This document shows positions 44,273 to 53,293 of a DNA stretch of 64,000 nt, one piece after another. The notes under the pieces are model-generated. The model did not search any database. It saw nothing but the letters and a program-made list of their open reading frames with translations, and was not told the DNA's origin. Positions within the stretch are counted from its first letter, which is position 1. Each line of letters starts with the position of its first letter. A program made the position numbers and the translations under genes. The stretch lies in contig DAIPXZ010000001.1 in NCBI GenBank assembly GCA_036782995.1, positions 124,001 through 188,000 on the forward strand, written 5' to 3'. This DNA is from DAIPXZ01 sp036782995. Lineage in GTDB: Bacteria > Bacillota > Clostridia > Saccharofermentanales > Saccharofermentanaceae.

Positions 44273-45091
44273 TTACTTTTGATGTTCTGATAGTACGATT
44301 TTTTCTTCTTTTTGGCAACCGAAAAGAAAATTGTCATAAAAAACGCGTTCGAGAGTCAGTCCATGAGCCGGCATGGTTTTGCCCGCATTCTTTCGTTCGT
44401 CGCCGGTCAAAAGGTCCTTCACATCTGTCGGCTGAAGCTTCCCTTGTCCGACATAAATAATCGTGCCCGCCATGATGCGCACCATGTTATAAAGGAAAGA
44501 CTCCCCTTCGACAATGATATTAACCTCTTCCCCGTGATTCTCTTCTTCGATATAGACTCTTTTCATTGTTCGAATCGGTGAAATATCCGGCCCTCCCTGT
44601 GCTCGAAAAGCCGAAAAATCGTGCGTGCCAACAAAGTATTGACAAGCTTCGCTCATTGCAGCGATGTCAAGCTTTCCCGGTACATGTGCCGACGTGCGTG
44701 CACGAAGCGGAGACCGAATCGGAGCATGGTGAATCGCATACACATATCTTTTTCCGCGGGATGCAAAACGCGCGTGCCAATCCTCGCTTACTATCGCGGC
44801 ATCGAGCACGGCAACATCCGCTGGTAAAAAACGATTAATGGCGAACGGAATCTTATCCTCCGGAATGGCAAACGGAACATCGACATGAGATACATGTCCC
44901 TTTGCATGTACTCCGGAGTCTGTCCGGCTACATCCATAAATACGACAAAAGCGCCCGTACACCTCGGAAATTGCATTTTCCAATGCTTCCTGTACGGAGC
45001 GCCCATTGTTTTGTCTTTGAAATCCAACAAAGTCAGTCCCATCATACTCTGTAAGTAAAGCAATCCGAACGACCTTCTCTGTCTCTTCCAT
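44273..45091 (-). CDS. truA: tRNA pseudouridine(38-40) synthase
   Basis: 272 residues, typical length. Seen: EYDGTDFVGFQRQNNGRSVQEALE at the N-terminus, the catalytic Asp in GCSRTDSGVHAKGHVSH near residue 58, YVYAIHHAP, and FLYNMVRIMAG near 205. It modifies the anticodon arm of several tRNAs. AGAGGA lies before the ATG. Its place downstream of ecfT is usual in Bacillota, except that a sugar kinase gene lies between. Confidence 0.97.
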   Translation of the reverse strand: MEETEKVVRIALLTEYDGTDFVGFQRQNNGRSVQEALENAISEVYGRFCRIYGCSRTDSGVHAKGHVSHVDVPFAIPEDKIPFAINRFLPADVAVLDAAIVSEDWHARFASRGKRYVYAIHHAPIRSPLRARTSAHVPGKLDIAAMSEACQYFVGTHDFSAFRAQGGPDISPIRTMKRVYIEEENHGEEVNIIVEGESFLYNMVRIMAGTIIYVGQGKLQPTDVKDLLTGDERKNAGKTMPAHGLTLERVFYDNFLFGCQKEEKIVLSEHQK

Positions 45092-45113
45092 ATATCCTCT
45101 TACCAGCCCTCAA

Positions 45114-46091
45114 TTAGCCCTGCAACTTATCATCCACGCAGGATTTTGCCATCATAGCCGCGCCGACGATACCCGCATCATTTCCCATTTCTGCAAGACG
45201 AATGTCAGTCTTCTTAACACCTGGGCCAAAATACGGTTTGCTCAAAGTCTTTTCACGAAGCGGAATTATAAGCGGATCACCTTCATTACATACACCGCCG
45301 CCGATGACCAACACCTCTGGCATAAACGCATTAATCGCATTAGCCAATCCATCCGAAAGATATTCGAGATACATATCCACTAAATCCAATGCTGCTTGAT
45401 CGCCCCGACGCATCGCGTCAAAAGCAACCTTCGCGTTTACTTTTCCTTCATTTTCAGTAATCACCAGATTCAATGCCGAATCCGGGTGAGCTTTCGCCGC
45501 AGCCTTCGTCATACGAATCAATGCCGATGCCGAACCATATGCTTCAAAACAGCCCTTTCGGCCGCAAGTGCATTTTTCGCCTCCGGAAACCAAAACTGTA
45601 TGTCCAAATTCAGAGCCTGCTTGGTTAAATCCAGAATAGATACGATGATTGATGATGACACCGCACCCAATGCCCGTTCCCAAAGTAATAGTTACCGAAT
45701 CGGCAGCATCCTTGGCCGCACCCGAAACACTCTCTGCCATTGCTGCGCAATTCGCATCGTTATCGATATATACTGGGATATCAACGACCTTACGAATCAG
45801 TTGACGCATCGGTGCCATATTGAAAGGTAAATTGTTTGAATACACGAGGCATCCAGCGACATTATCCGGTGTTCCTGGAGAGCCAATTCCGATTGCGCTA
45901 ATTTTGTCAATCGACAAACCAGCCGCTTCAATTGTTCTCTTCGCAAGGTTTCCCATATCAGCGATAATCTCTTCCATAGGACGCGAGGCATGCGTCTTGA
46001 TGCTCAGCTTGTTCAGAAGCTTCCCTTTGTCATCAACAATACCCGCTTTGATATTTGTGCCGCCTAAATCTATGCCAACAAAATACGTCAT
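45114..46091 (-). CDS. ROK-family sugar kinase (glucokinase-like)
   Basis: 325 residues. ATP-binding GIDLGGTNIKAGIVD at the N-terminus, the catalytic Asp in YIDNDANCAAMAE near residue 108, GTGIGCGVI, and the ROK zinc/consensus segment GHTVLVSGGEKCTCGRKGCFEAYGS, with the Cys residues of CTCGRKGC. The pattern is that of the cytosolic glucokinase of Bacillota; other hexoses such as mannose are possible substrates. GAGGT lies 7 bases before the ATG. It lies 65 bases after ecfT and 22 before truA. Confidence 0.93.
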   Translation of the reverse strand: MTYFVGIDLGGTNIKAGIVDDKGKLLNKLSIKTHASRPMEEIIADMGNLAKRTIEAAGLSIDKISAIGIGSPGTPDNVAGCLVYSNNLPFNMAPMRQLIRKVVDIPVYIDNDANCAAMAESVSGAAKDAADSVTITLGTGIGCGVIINHRIYSGFNQAGSEFGHTVLVSGGEKCTCGRKGCFEAYGSASALIRMTKAAAKAHPDSALNLVITENEGKVNAKVAFDAMRRGDQAALDLVDMYLEYLSDGLANAINAFMPEVLVIGGGVCNEGDPLIIPLREKTLSKPYFGPGVKKTDIRLAEMGNDAGIVGAAMMAKSCVDDKLQG

Positions 46092-46156
46092 GTGAATACC
46101 TCATTTTCAAAAATTATATGTATGAAAAGCCCCAATACCTAACACACGTGACAATT

Positions 46157-46972
46157 CTACTTTATTTTCATTGATAAATCTAGCACTACCGGAGCAATCG
46201 CAAGGAAGCTTAATACAAGTAACCAAATTACGTCCGATTTATGCATTTTCAACGGGTGAAGTTTCGTTTTTCCGACCCCTCCGCGATAACAACGAGCATC
46301 CATCGCCACAGCAAGCTCCTCTGCACGCTTGAAAGCACTAACAAACAAAGGCACCAGCACCGTTACATATCCCTTTGCCCGTTTGAGAAAAGAACCAGTG
46401 TCGTAATCAGCACCGCGCGAGACCTGTGCCTTCATGATTTTATCCGTCTCTTCGACGAGCGTCGGTATGAAACGGAGTGCAATCGACATCATCATCGCCA
46501 TCTCATGGACGGGGACGTGAAGGTAGGCTAATGGTTTTCCCATGGATTCGAGTGCGTCGGAGAGCTTGAGCGGTGTTGTCGTCAGTGTCAATAATAGATT
46601 TGTACTCATAATCAGCAAGAAGAGTCGAAATGCCATTAATACAGCCTTCGTTAGACCGCCTTGCGTGATTGTGATATACCACCATGACCATAATGTTTCA
46701 CCCTCATGAATAGTTAAAACATTCAACACAAAGATAAAAATCATCAAGAATAGCACAGGGCGTACCGATCGCAAAATTGCTGATACCTTTATGCGTGATA
46801 GCAAAGCAATAAATAATGTCGTTGCAAATATCAATAGCATGGATACCGGATTCGTTACCATAAACACACAAATCATATAGGCAATAAACAGTATTACCTT
46901 CACGCGCGGATCGAGTCGATGCAAGACAGAATTCCCATGGAAATAGCGTCCGACTGAGATGTCCGTTAACAT
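46157..46972 (-). CDS. ecfT: ECF transporter transmembrane subunit EcfT
   Basis: 271 residues, membrane coupling subunit shared by several vitamin-binding S components. It starts with MLTDISVGRYFHGNSVLHRLDPRVKV, typical of EcfT, with about five membrane helices and the two coupling helices carrying the Ala-Arg-Gly type motifs (here QVSRGADYD and DARCYRGG). The start at 46972 has a near-perfect AAAGGAGGTG and overlaps the ecfA stop by 7 bases. Confidence 0.94.
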   Translation of the reverse strand: MLTDISVGRYFHGNSVLHRLDPRVKVILFIAYMICVFMVTNPVSMLLIFATTLFIALLSRIKVSAILRSVRPVLFLMIFIFVLNVLTIHEGETLWSWWYITITQGGLTKAVLMAFRLFLLIMSTNLLLTLTTTPLKLSDALESMGKPLAYLHVPVHEMAMMMSIALRFIPTLVEETDKIMKAQVSRGADYDTGSFLKRAKGYVTVLVPLFVSAFKRAEELAVAMDARCYRGGVGKTKLHPLKMHKSDVIWLLVLSFLAIAPVVLDLSMKIK

Positions 46973-48765
46973 TTCGAACGCACCTCCTTTGCCGCCGCAA
47001 TTAATGCATTGGCGGCCTTCCCGATTCTGAATACACAAGTATCCAATGTCGGAAAAGACTCGCGTAAATCATCAAGCGTCCGAAGAATAATCGGTTTTTC
47101 CAAACGCATGTCGGATAAAACTTGATTACCGCCGAAAAGCTCCTTCGGTGTACCAAAGAAACGCTGTTTGCCTTTGCACAATACAACAATACGATCTGCA
47201 ATTTTTGCAGCCTCATCCATGTTGTGCGAAACCAGGATGATAGTCTTACCTTTTTGCTTTAACGATTCAATATAACCGAATATCTCGCGTTGTCCTTTGG
47301 GGTCAAGTCCTGCCGCCGGTTCGTCCAGAACCAATATCTCCGGGTCCATAGCCAACACACCGGCAAATGCCACGCGGCGTTTCTGACCGCCGGACAATTC
47401 AAATGGCGATCTCGTCGCAATATTTGAATCTAAGCCCACAAGTGCCATAGCTTCCTTAACCAGTTTTTTTGTTTCCTCTTCGGAATATCCCATCTTCAAT
47501 GGTCCGTATGATATGTCTTTTTCCACTGTCTCCTCAAACAATTGATGCTCCGGATACTGGAAAAGAAGTCCAACATGCTTTCGAATTGCTTTGACTTGAG
47601 CATTGGATTCTGTAGATATATATTCCTTGCTTTTGCTGTCCCAGACCTCAATTCGGCCGGTTTGTGGACGAATAATTCCATTCAGATGCGAAATCAATGT
47701 TGTTTTTCCTGAGCCACTATGCCCAATCACTGCAACAACCTCGCCGCGGCGTGCCTCGAAATTCACATTCTCAATAGCCGCTTTATCGGAATGGTCATAG
47801 TGATGACCGAGTTCTGTTACTCGAAGCGTAATTCGTTCTTCTACCGTAGATGCACATTCTTCATCTTCGGTGTTTGGAAGCTGTGCGGTCATCAAAATGC
47901 GCTTGATCGCCGCTTCTGCAGTATCCTTTGATAAAAAATCATCTTCCGTCAATGAATTTGTTTCGCCCGTCAACAGCGCAACTTTACGTAAAAGCTCCGC
48001 CCATTTGGGTAGTTCCAGCCCGAGATTGCGAATTGTTTCTGTTTGCGAAAATACATGCGCAGGACTGCCTTCTAACAGAATCTTCCCGTGCGAAAGAACA
48101 AAAATCCGATCCGCCAAATAGGCCTCGTGCATATCATGTGTGATATGAATTACCGTCATATTCTTTTCTTTGCGAAGACGTTCAATCAATTGCAAGAACT
48201 CATCGCGTGCCTTCGGATCAAGCATGGACGTGCTTTCATCAAGTATCAGCATTTCCGGTGACATGGCTAAAACACCGGCAATGGCCAGCTTCTGTTTCTG
48301 TCCACCAGATAGCTCAGTAGGCTGTTTTTGCGCCTTCTCCTCAAGTCCCACATAGCGAAGTGCTTCTTCCACTCTGTCTTTTAACATTGGTAGTGGCACG
48401 CCGAGATTCTCTGGGCCGAAAGCAACATCTTCCTCCACCGTCGTTCCTACGATTTGATTATCTGGATTCTGGAAAACCATTCCACTGTGGCTCCGAATCG
48501 TCCAAAAACATTCATCGTCATCTGTATCCAGCGAGAAAACCTTCATTTTTCCGCTTGAAGGTAATTCGAGTACATTGAAAAGCTTTGCCAAACTGGATTT
48601 CCCGGACCCATTGCGTCCAAGGATAGCCACATACTCGCCCTTGTTTATCGAGAGTGAAACCGAATCAACGGCTGTTACTTCATCATCGTTGATTGTCGTG
48701 TATCGAAATGAAACCTGTTTCGCATCCGCGGTCAGGTCATATTCGGGAAGTTTTGACTCATCCAT
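46966..48765 (-). CDS. Fused ECF transporter ATPase EcfA1-EcfA2
   Basis: 599 residues made of two complete ABC ATPase domains that are normally two proteins. Domain 1 (about 12-250): Walker A GRNGSGKSS, Q-loop FQNPDNQ, LSGGQKQ, Walker B LILDESTSMLDP. Linker about 250-310. Domain 2 (about 310-560): GHSGSGKTT, FQYPEHQLF, LSGGQKRR, LVLDEPAAGLDP. Domain 1 resembles EcfA1 with the Ser after the catalytic Glu (DES), and domain 2 EcfA2. With EcfT and separate S subunits it powers vitamin or metal uptake. AAAGGA lies 7 bases before the ATG. Confidence 0.93.
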   Translation of the reverse strand: MDESKLPEYDLTADAKQVSFRYTTINDDEVTAVDSVSLSINKGEYVAILGRNGSGKSSLAKLFNVLELPSSGKMKVFSLDTDDDECFWTIRSHSGMVFQNPDNQIVGTTVEEDVAFGPENLGVPLPMLKDRVEEALRYVGLEEKAQKQPTELSGGQKQKLAIAGVLAMSPEMLILDESTSMLDPKARDEFLQLIERLRKEKNMTVIHITHDMHEAYLADRIFVLSHGKILLEGSPAHVFSQTETIRNLGLELPKWAELLRKVALLTGETNSLTEDDFLSKDTAEAAIKRILMTAQLPNTEDEECASTVEERITLRVTELGHHYDHSDKAAIENVNFEARRGEVVAVIGHSGSGKTTLISHLNGIIRPQTGRIEVWDSKSKEYISTESNAQVKAIRKHVGLLFQYPEHQLFEETVEKDISYGPLKMGYSEEETKKLVKEAMALVGLDSNIATRSPFELSGGQKRRVAFAGVLAMDPEILVLDEPAAGLDPKGQREIFGYIESLKQKGKTIILVSHNMDEAAKIADRIVVLCKGKQRFFGTPKELFGGNQVLSDMRLEKPIILRTLDDLRESFPTLDTCVFRIGKAANALIAAAKEVRSKC

Positions 48766-48782
48766 AAGGAAATCCTTTCTAT

Positions 48783-48823
48783 AAAAAATGACGGACAGCA
48801 GAGTAATTATCTGCCATCCGTCA
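48783..48823 (-). terminator. Terminator of the ribosomal operon after rplQ
   Basis: TGACGGA and GCAGA pair with TCTGC and TCCGTCA (two unpaired bases each side), followed on the minus strand by TTTTTTAT. It lies 37 bases past the rplQ stop and just before ecfA, so ecf genes depend on readthrough or an unseen promoter. Confidence 0.88.
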
Positions 48824-48859
48824 CCATTATGAATTTAGTTAAATGAAGTGAATAGCAAC

Positions 48860-49393
48860 TTATTCAACAAAGGAGAGCTTTGCCATTTCAGAAGCATCGC
48901 CTCTTCTGGCACCCAACTTGATGATGCGTGTATATCCACCCTTGCCGTTACGAGCAGCCATCTTTGGTGCAATTGTATCGTAAAGAATGTTTACGGGATT
49001 TACTGTATTGCCCTCAGCATCGTGACTCTTGTGAAGCCAATATGCAGCCTTTTTACGTGCAGCTAAACGAGAAGGAGCGTCCACCTGAACCATCTTCTTC
49101 ACGATTTCACGATCGACAACGTCATACTTCTTTCCGTTCTTCGATGTCTTAGAAACCAAAATCTTCTTGCCCTTGCCATCGATCTTTGCTTTGGAAACCG
49201 TAATCTCTTTCGATGTGAAATTATCTTTCTCAGAAATCGCATCAGTAATCAGCTTCTCTACGATTTGGCTGATTTCCTTGCAACGTGCAGTTGTTGTTAC
49301 AACATAGCCGTTAATTACAAACGATGTTGCCAAATTGCGCAAAATCGCCATTCTTTGATCACTTGCTCTTCCTAATTTTCTGTAACCTGACAT
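48860..49393 (-). CDS. rplQ: 50S ribosomal protein L17, enlarged
   Basis: 177 residues versus about 115-125 in most bacteria. The N-terminal KLGRASDQRMAILRNLATSFV and the C-terminal NGGYTR-type block (NGKGGYTRIIKLGARRGDASEM) are typical. Roughly 50 extra, lysine-rich residues (about 58-108) are inserted between the two halves. AGGAGG stands 8 bases before the ATG. Last gene of the alpha operon. Confidence 0.95.
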   Translation of the reverse strand: MSGYRKLGRASDQRMAILRNLATSFVINGYVVTTTARCKEISQIVEKLITDAISEKDNFTSKEITVSKAKIDGKGKKILVSKTSKNGKKYDVVDREIVKKMVQVDAPSRLAARKKAAYWLHKSHDAEGNTVNPVNILYDTIAPKMAARNGKGGYTRIIKLGARRGDASEMAKLSFVE

Positions 49394-49448
49394 GGTTCAT
49401 ACCTCCTGTATATTTACAAATATTCATAACCAACCCTCGAGCCGGTTA

Positions 49449-50402
49449 TTAGTCCTCGACAATAGCGAGTGACATTTCCATATCTTCGAGCTTCTGAATA
49501 ACTTCCTCGAGCGATTTCTTGCCCAAGTTACGTACCTTCATCATCTCGTCTTCAGACTTCGCAACCAAATCACCAATGGTGTTGATTCCTGCGCGCTTGA
49601 GGCAGTTGTATGTACGTACAGAGAAATCCAAATCTTCAATGACAATGTCATGAGTTGCATTTCTACCTGCCGACTCGTCTGTATCTCTGAAGCTCGGTCC
49701 GTTCGTGACATCAGTCAATGCCGTGAAGAGTCCCAAGTGTTCGCGCAAGATTGCTGCAGCAGAAGAAAGTGCTGCATCAACTTGAATGGTCTTATCTGTC
49801 CAAAGTTCCAGCGTTAAGCTGTCAAAGTCTGTACGCTCACCGACACGAGTGTTCTCGATACGATAGTTCGCCTTCTTCACCGGAGTGAAGATCGAGTCAA
49901 TCGAAATAACACCAATGGTTTGCGTAGCAGGTTTGTTCATATCAGCCGTAGCATAACCGCGGCCCTTATTGATCGTAAGCTCGATGAAGAGACGACCTGC
50001 ACCATTCAGCGTAGCGATGACATGATCAGGATTCATGATTTCCACTTCCTCATCATGCACGATATCACCAGCAGTAATAACGCCTGTTTTACCTTCATCA
50101 GTACTGATGTAAACGGTCTTTGGCGTGTCTACGTTAAGCTTCGCACGGATGCCCTTTACGTTTAGGATGATTTCAGTCATATCCTCAACGACACCAGTAA
50201 TCGTGGAAAACTCATGGTATACGCCCTCGACACGGATAGCCGTGACCGCCGCTCCGGAAAGAGAGGAAAGAAGCACACGACGTAAAGAATTTCCCAAGGT
50301 CGTACCATAACCACGCTCTAACGGTGCGATTACATACTTACCATAAGACAAATCTTCATTGACTTCCACACACTCTATGGTTGGCTTCATAATTTCAATC
50401 AT
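49449..50402 (-). CDS. rpoA: RNA polymerase alpha subunit
   Basis: 317 residues, normal length. N-terminal assembly domain contains ERGYGTTLGNSLRRVLLSSLSGAAV and VEDMTEIILNVK; the C-terminal helix-hairpin-helix domain has LDFSVRTYNCLKRAGINTIGDLV and MKVRNLGKKSLEEV. The start at 50402 has AGGAGG at 7 bases; the frame from 50423 would place this site inside the protein. Confidence 0.98.
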   Translation of the reverse strand: MIEIMKPTIECVEVNEDLSYGKYVIAPLERGYGTTLGNSLRRVLLSSLSGAAVTAIRVEGVYHEFSTITGVVEDMTEIILNVKGIRAKLNVDTPKTVYISTDEGKTGVITAGDIVHDEEVEIMNPDHVIATLNGAGRLFIELTINKGRGYATADMNKPATQTIGVISIDSIFTPVKKANYRIENTRVGERTDFDSLTLELWTDKTIQVDAALSSAAAILREHLGLFTALTDVTNGPSFRDTDESAGRNATHDIVIEDLDFSVRTYNCLKRAGINTIGDLVAKSEDEMMKVRNLGKKSLEEVIQKLEDMEMSLAIVED

Positions 50403-50445
50403 ACATTCTCCTCCTACGCGCACATGCTAGCGCCCGGTCGATCCG

Positions 50446-51063
50446 TTATTTCGAGTACAACTCAACAATCAAGGTTTCCTTGACTTCAAGATCAACATCA
50501 GCACGAGCTGGATCCTGAGCAATAGTACCTGTAAGTGTTTCTTCGTTCATTGTGAGCCATGCCGGTACAGGACGTGCATTCGACAAATTCTCGAACTTAG
50601 AAGATTTACGAGATGTCTCGCGAACAGCGATTACATCGCCGACCTTAAGCATCATCGAAGGAATGTTTGCCTTCTTACCGTTGATGGAGAAATGCTCATG
50701 TGTAACGAGCTGACGAGCTTCCGCACGAGAAGCTGCGAGACCCAAACGATAAACAACATTATCAAAACGCAATTCAAGGAGCTTCAAGAGGTTTTCACCA
50801 GTCTTGCCCTGGAGACGTTCAGCACGCTCGAAAGTATGTCTGAATTGACTCTCCAATACGCCATAGAAACGCTTTGTCTTTTGCTTCTCACGAAGCTGTA
50901 ATCCGTATTCGGAAATTTTCTTTCTGCCCTGTCCATGCTGACCCGGTGCATAACTTCTTCTTCCGAGTGCGCATTTTGCTGAATAACATCTGCTGCCCTT
51001 AAGGAAAAGCTTTTCACCTTCTCTGCGGCACAGGCGGCAGGATGCTTCTGTATATCTAGCCAT
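50446..51063 (-). CDS. rpsD: 30S ribosomal protein S4, zinc-binding form
   Basis: 205 residues. Primary 16S rRNA-binding protein that also nucleates small-subunit assembly. N-terminal CRLCRREG with C-x5-C further on (CYSAKCALGRR) forms the Cys4 zinc knuckle; RLDNVVYRLG-type S4 motif reads RFDNVVYRLGLAASRAEARQLVTHEH. Its place before rpoA is conserved. Confidence 0.98.
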   Translation of the reverse strand: MARYTEASCRLCRREGEKLFLKGSRCYSAKCALGRRSYAPGQHGQGRKKISEYGLQLREKQKTKRFYGVLESQFRHTFERAERLQGKTGENLLKLLELRFDNVVYRLGLAASRAEARQLVTHEHFSINGKKANIPSMMLKVGDVIAVRETSRKSSKFENLSNARPVPAWLTMNEETLTGTIAQDPARADVDLEVKETLIVELYSK

Positions 51064-51080
51064 TCTCTATACCTCCGTAA

Positions 51081-51482
51081 TCAGACTCTTCTTCTCTTAG
51101 GCGGTCTGCAACCATTGTGAGGAACCGGTGTAACATCTTTAATCATTGTTACTTCCAGTCCAGCTGTTTCCAAAGCACGAATCGCAGATTCACGTCCCGG
51201 GCCTGGACCCTTGACGAAAACTTCTACGGTACGCATGCCGTGATCTGCAGCCTTCTTAGCGGCATCTTCAGATGCTGTCTGAGCGGCGAACGGTGTTCCT
51301 TTACGGGAACCCTTCATGCCCATCTCACCAGCAGAGGCCCAAGAAATAGCATTTCCTTGTGCATCGGTGATCGTAACGATCGTATTGTTGAATGTCGCAT
51401 GAATATGTGCTTGTCCGCGATCAATATTCTTGCGCTCTCTTTTCTTCGGTCTTGCAACCGCTTTTTTCACTGCTTTAGCCAT
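51081..51482 (-). CDS. rpsK: 30S ribosomal protein S11
   Basis: 133 residues, platform protein of the small subunit. AHIHATFNNTIVTITDAQGN at the N-terminus and the C-terminal DVTPVPHNGCRPPKRRRV are diagnostic. GGAGG precedes the ATG; 17 bases before rpsD. Confidence 0.98.
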   Translation of the reverse strand: MAKAVKKAVARPKKRERKNIDRGQAHIHATFNNTIVTITDAQGNAISWASAGEMGMKGSRKGTPFAAQTASEDAAKKAADHGMRTVEVFVKGPGPGRESAIRALETAGLEVTMIKDVTPVPHNGCRPPKRRRV

Positions 51483-51493
51483 GATGCTCCTCC

Positions 51494-51862
51494 TTACTTC
51501 TTCTTGCCAGCGATTGTACGCTTCGGTCCCTTACGGGTACGAGCATTCGTTTTTGTACGCTGACCACGAACAGGAAGACCCATTCTGTGGCGACGGCCAC
51601 GATAGCAACTGATTTCTGTTAATCTCTTAATATTCAAGGCTACTTCTCTACGTAAGTCACCTTCTACGTTGTAATTGTTTTCGATCTGGTCACGAATCTT
51701 CGCAAATTCTTCTTCAGACAAATCCTTCACTCTTGTATCAGGATTGATCTTAGAGTCAGCGAGAATACGTGCAGAACTTGTTAGTCCAATGCCATAAATG
51801 TATGTAAGAGCAATTTCTACTCTCTTGTCATTTGGCAAATCTACACCGGCAATACGCGCCAT
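51494..51862 (-). CDS. rpsM: 30S ribosomal protein S13
   Basis: 122 residues, subunit-bridge and tRNA-contacting protein of the 30S head. MARIAGVDLPNDKRVEIALTYIYGIG begins the protein; C-terminal RGQRTKTNARTRKGPKRTI is typical. Start at 51862 chosen because GGAGGT lies 7 bases before it; the in-frame start at 51877 has none. First gene of the alpha portion. Confidence 0.97.
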   Translation of the reverse strand: MARIAGVDLPNDKRVEIALTYIYGIGLTSSARILADSKINPDTRVKDLSEEEFAKIRDQIENNYNVEGDLRREVALNIKRLTEISCYRGRRHRMGLPVRGQRTKTNARTRKGPKRTIAGKKK

Positions 51863-51927
51863 CTGATGTACCTCCATGAATGATTCTTGTATTCAGTTCT
51901 TATATATGACATGCCGATGCAAAGATT

Positions 51928-51946
51928 CCTCACGGATTAGGTGAGG
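51928..51946 (-). promoter_or_regulatory. Leader hairpin before rpsM
   Basis: CCTCAC pairs with GTGAGG around a 7-base loop inside the 183-base gap between rpmJ and rpsM, followed on the minus strand by AATCTTTG. The gap also contains an A/T-rich segment with TATAAC on the minus strand near 51980. The gap is long for this tight cluster and could hold a promoter or a control site for the rpsM-rplQ genes. Confidence 0.4.
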
Positions 51947-52045
51947 CAGCCGCCTTCACAACAAATGTTTGCATGTTATATCCATTTTAACTTGCACAAC
52001 ACTCTTTCGGACAAATCAATCGAATTGCCCGATAGAGAATAGTAC

Positions 52046-52159
52046 TTAGCCTTGCTTTTGCTTGTGCTTAGGATCAGAGCAAATAATCATAACACGTCCG
52101 TTGCGACGAATGACCTTGCACTTCTCGCACATAGGCTTAACTGACGGTCTTACTTTCAT
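52046..52159 (-). CDS. rpmJ: 50S ribosomal protein L36, zinc-binding form
   Basis: 37 residues, read directly: MKVRPSVKPMCEKCKVIRRN followed by a segment with one Cys and one His. The CxxC pair plus the later Cys and His form the L36 zinc site. The smallest ribosomal gene of the cluster, between infA and rpsM as usual; GGAGG lies before the ATG. Confidence 0.96.
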   Translation of the reverse strand: MKVRPSVKPMCEKCKVIRRNGRVMIICSDPKHKQKQG

Positions 52160-52280
52160 AAAAACAACCTCCTGCCGAAACGCTGCAATGCATTAATACG
52201 CCCGCTATATGCGCACGCTATAATATAATAACAAAATTTTCCCGCATTGCAAGTGCTTTTCGCTATTTTTTTGGATAAAA

Positions 52281-52499
52281 TTATTTGGCACGCCATGTAA
52301 TGCGGCCACGAGATAAATCATATGGAGAAAGCTCCATCGTTACTCGGTCTCCAGGGAGAATCTTGATATAATTCTGACGGAGTTTTCCGGAAATGTGTGC
52401 GAGCACTTCATGACCGTTTTCCAAGTGTACTTTGAAAGTCGCATTTGGTAACGCTTCACTTACGATGCCTTCTACTTCAATAACATCTTCTTTAGCCAT
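52281..52499 (-). CDS. infA: Translation initiation factor IF-1
   Basis: 72 residues, one OB-fold. EDVIEVEGIVSEALPNATF and the C-terminal RGRITWRAK are diagnostic. Blocks the ribosomal A site during initiation. Its ATG overlaps the map stop by 8 bases, with GGAGGAA just upstream. Confidence 0.98.
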   Translation of the reverse strand: MAKEDVIEVEGIVSEALPNATFKVHLENGHEVLAHISGKLRQNYIKILPGDRVTMELSPYDLSRGRITWRAK

Positions 52500-53262
52500 G
52501 TGTTTCCTCCAATAATGTGATGATTTCCGGTCCGTTACTTGTAACGATTACCGTGTTTTCATAATGAGCGGCGTTCTTTCCGTCTCGGGTGCAAACCGTC
52601 CAATCATCTTCCATCAAAACGATGGCGGGCGATCCTTCCGAAATCATGGGTTCAATACAAAATGCCATGCCCTCTTTGATTCGCGGCCCGTGACCTGCAC
52701 GACCGTAATTCGGCACGTCCGGATCTTCATGTAACGCAAATCCGACACCATGGCCGGTCAGCTCGCGAATCACACCGTACCCAAAGCTTTCAGCATATTG
52801 TTGAACTGCATTGGATACATCTCCGATACGATTTCCTTCTTTGACAGCGGCATAACCGCGGAAAAACGATTCTTTTGTGACGTCCATAAGCTTTCTCGCT
52901 TCTGGCGAGATGTTGCCGACAGCAAAGGTTCTTGCTGCATCGGCATGAAAACCATTCACCGAACAACAGACATCACAGGTCACGATATCGCCCTCTTTTA
53001 AGATGACGTTCGTGCTTGGAATACCATGTACAATAACACGGTTGGGCGAGATGCAAATAATACCCGGGAACGGTGGGTCCCCATAATGATATGAAGAAGA
53101 AATTGCGCCGTTTTCGTCAAAGACCTTCTTTGCCAAATCATCCAATTCTTTCGTCGAAATACCGGGACGAACTTCGTCCTCGAGTGCTTTCAACGTGAGG
53201 GCAACGACATTACCGGCGACTCTCATTTTCTCAAAATCCGAAGCTGTCTTTAGTTGAATCAT
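52492..53262 (-). CDS. map: Methionine aminopeptidase, type I
   Basis: 256 residues. Removes N-terminal Met from nascent proteins. Metal ligands are seen in CDVCCSVNGFHADAARTF (two Asp), GHGVGFALHEDPDVPNYG (His) and FCIEPM and HYENTVIVT (Glu). The catalytic-side His is in SSYHYGDPPFPG. Start at 53262 has AGGAGAAGG upstream. Confidence 0.97.
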   Translation of the reverse strand: MIQLKTASDFEKMRVAGNVVALTLKALEDEVRPGISTKELDDLAKKVFDENGAISSSYHYGDPPFPGIICISPNRVIVHGIPSTNVILKEGDIVTCDVCCSVNGFHADAARTFAVGNISPEARKLMDVTKESFFRGYAAVKEGNRIGDVSNAVQQYAESFGYGVIRELTGHGVGFALHEDPDVPNYGRAGHGPRIKEGMAFCIEPMISEGSPAIVLMEDDWTVCTRDGKNAAHYENTVIVTSNGPEIITLLEETHG

Positions 53263-53293
53263 GTTATCCCTTCTCCTGTGCAACTCGTCACTA

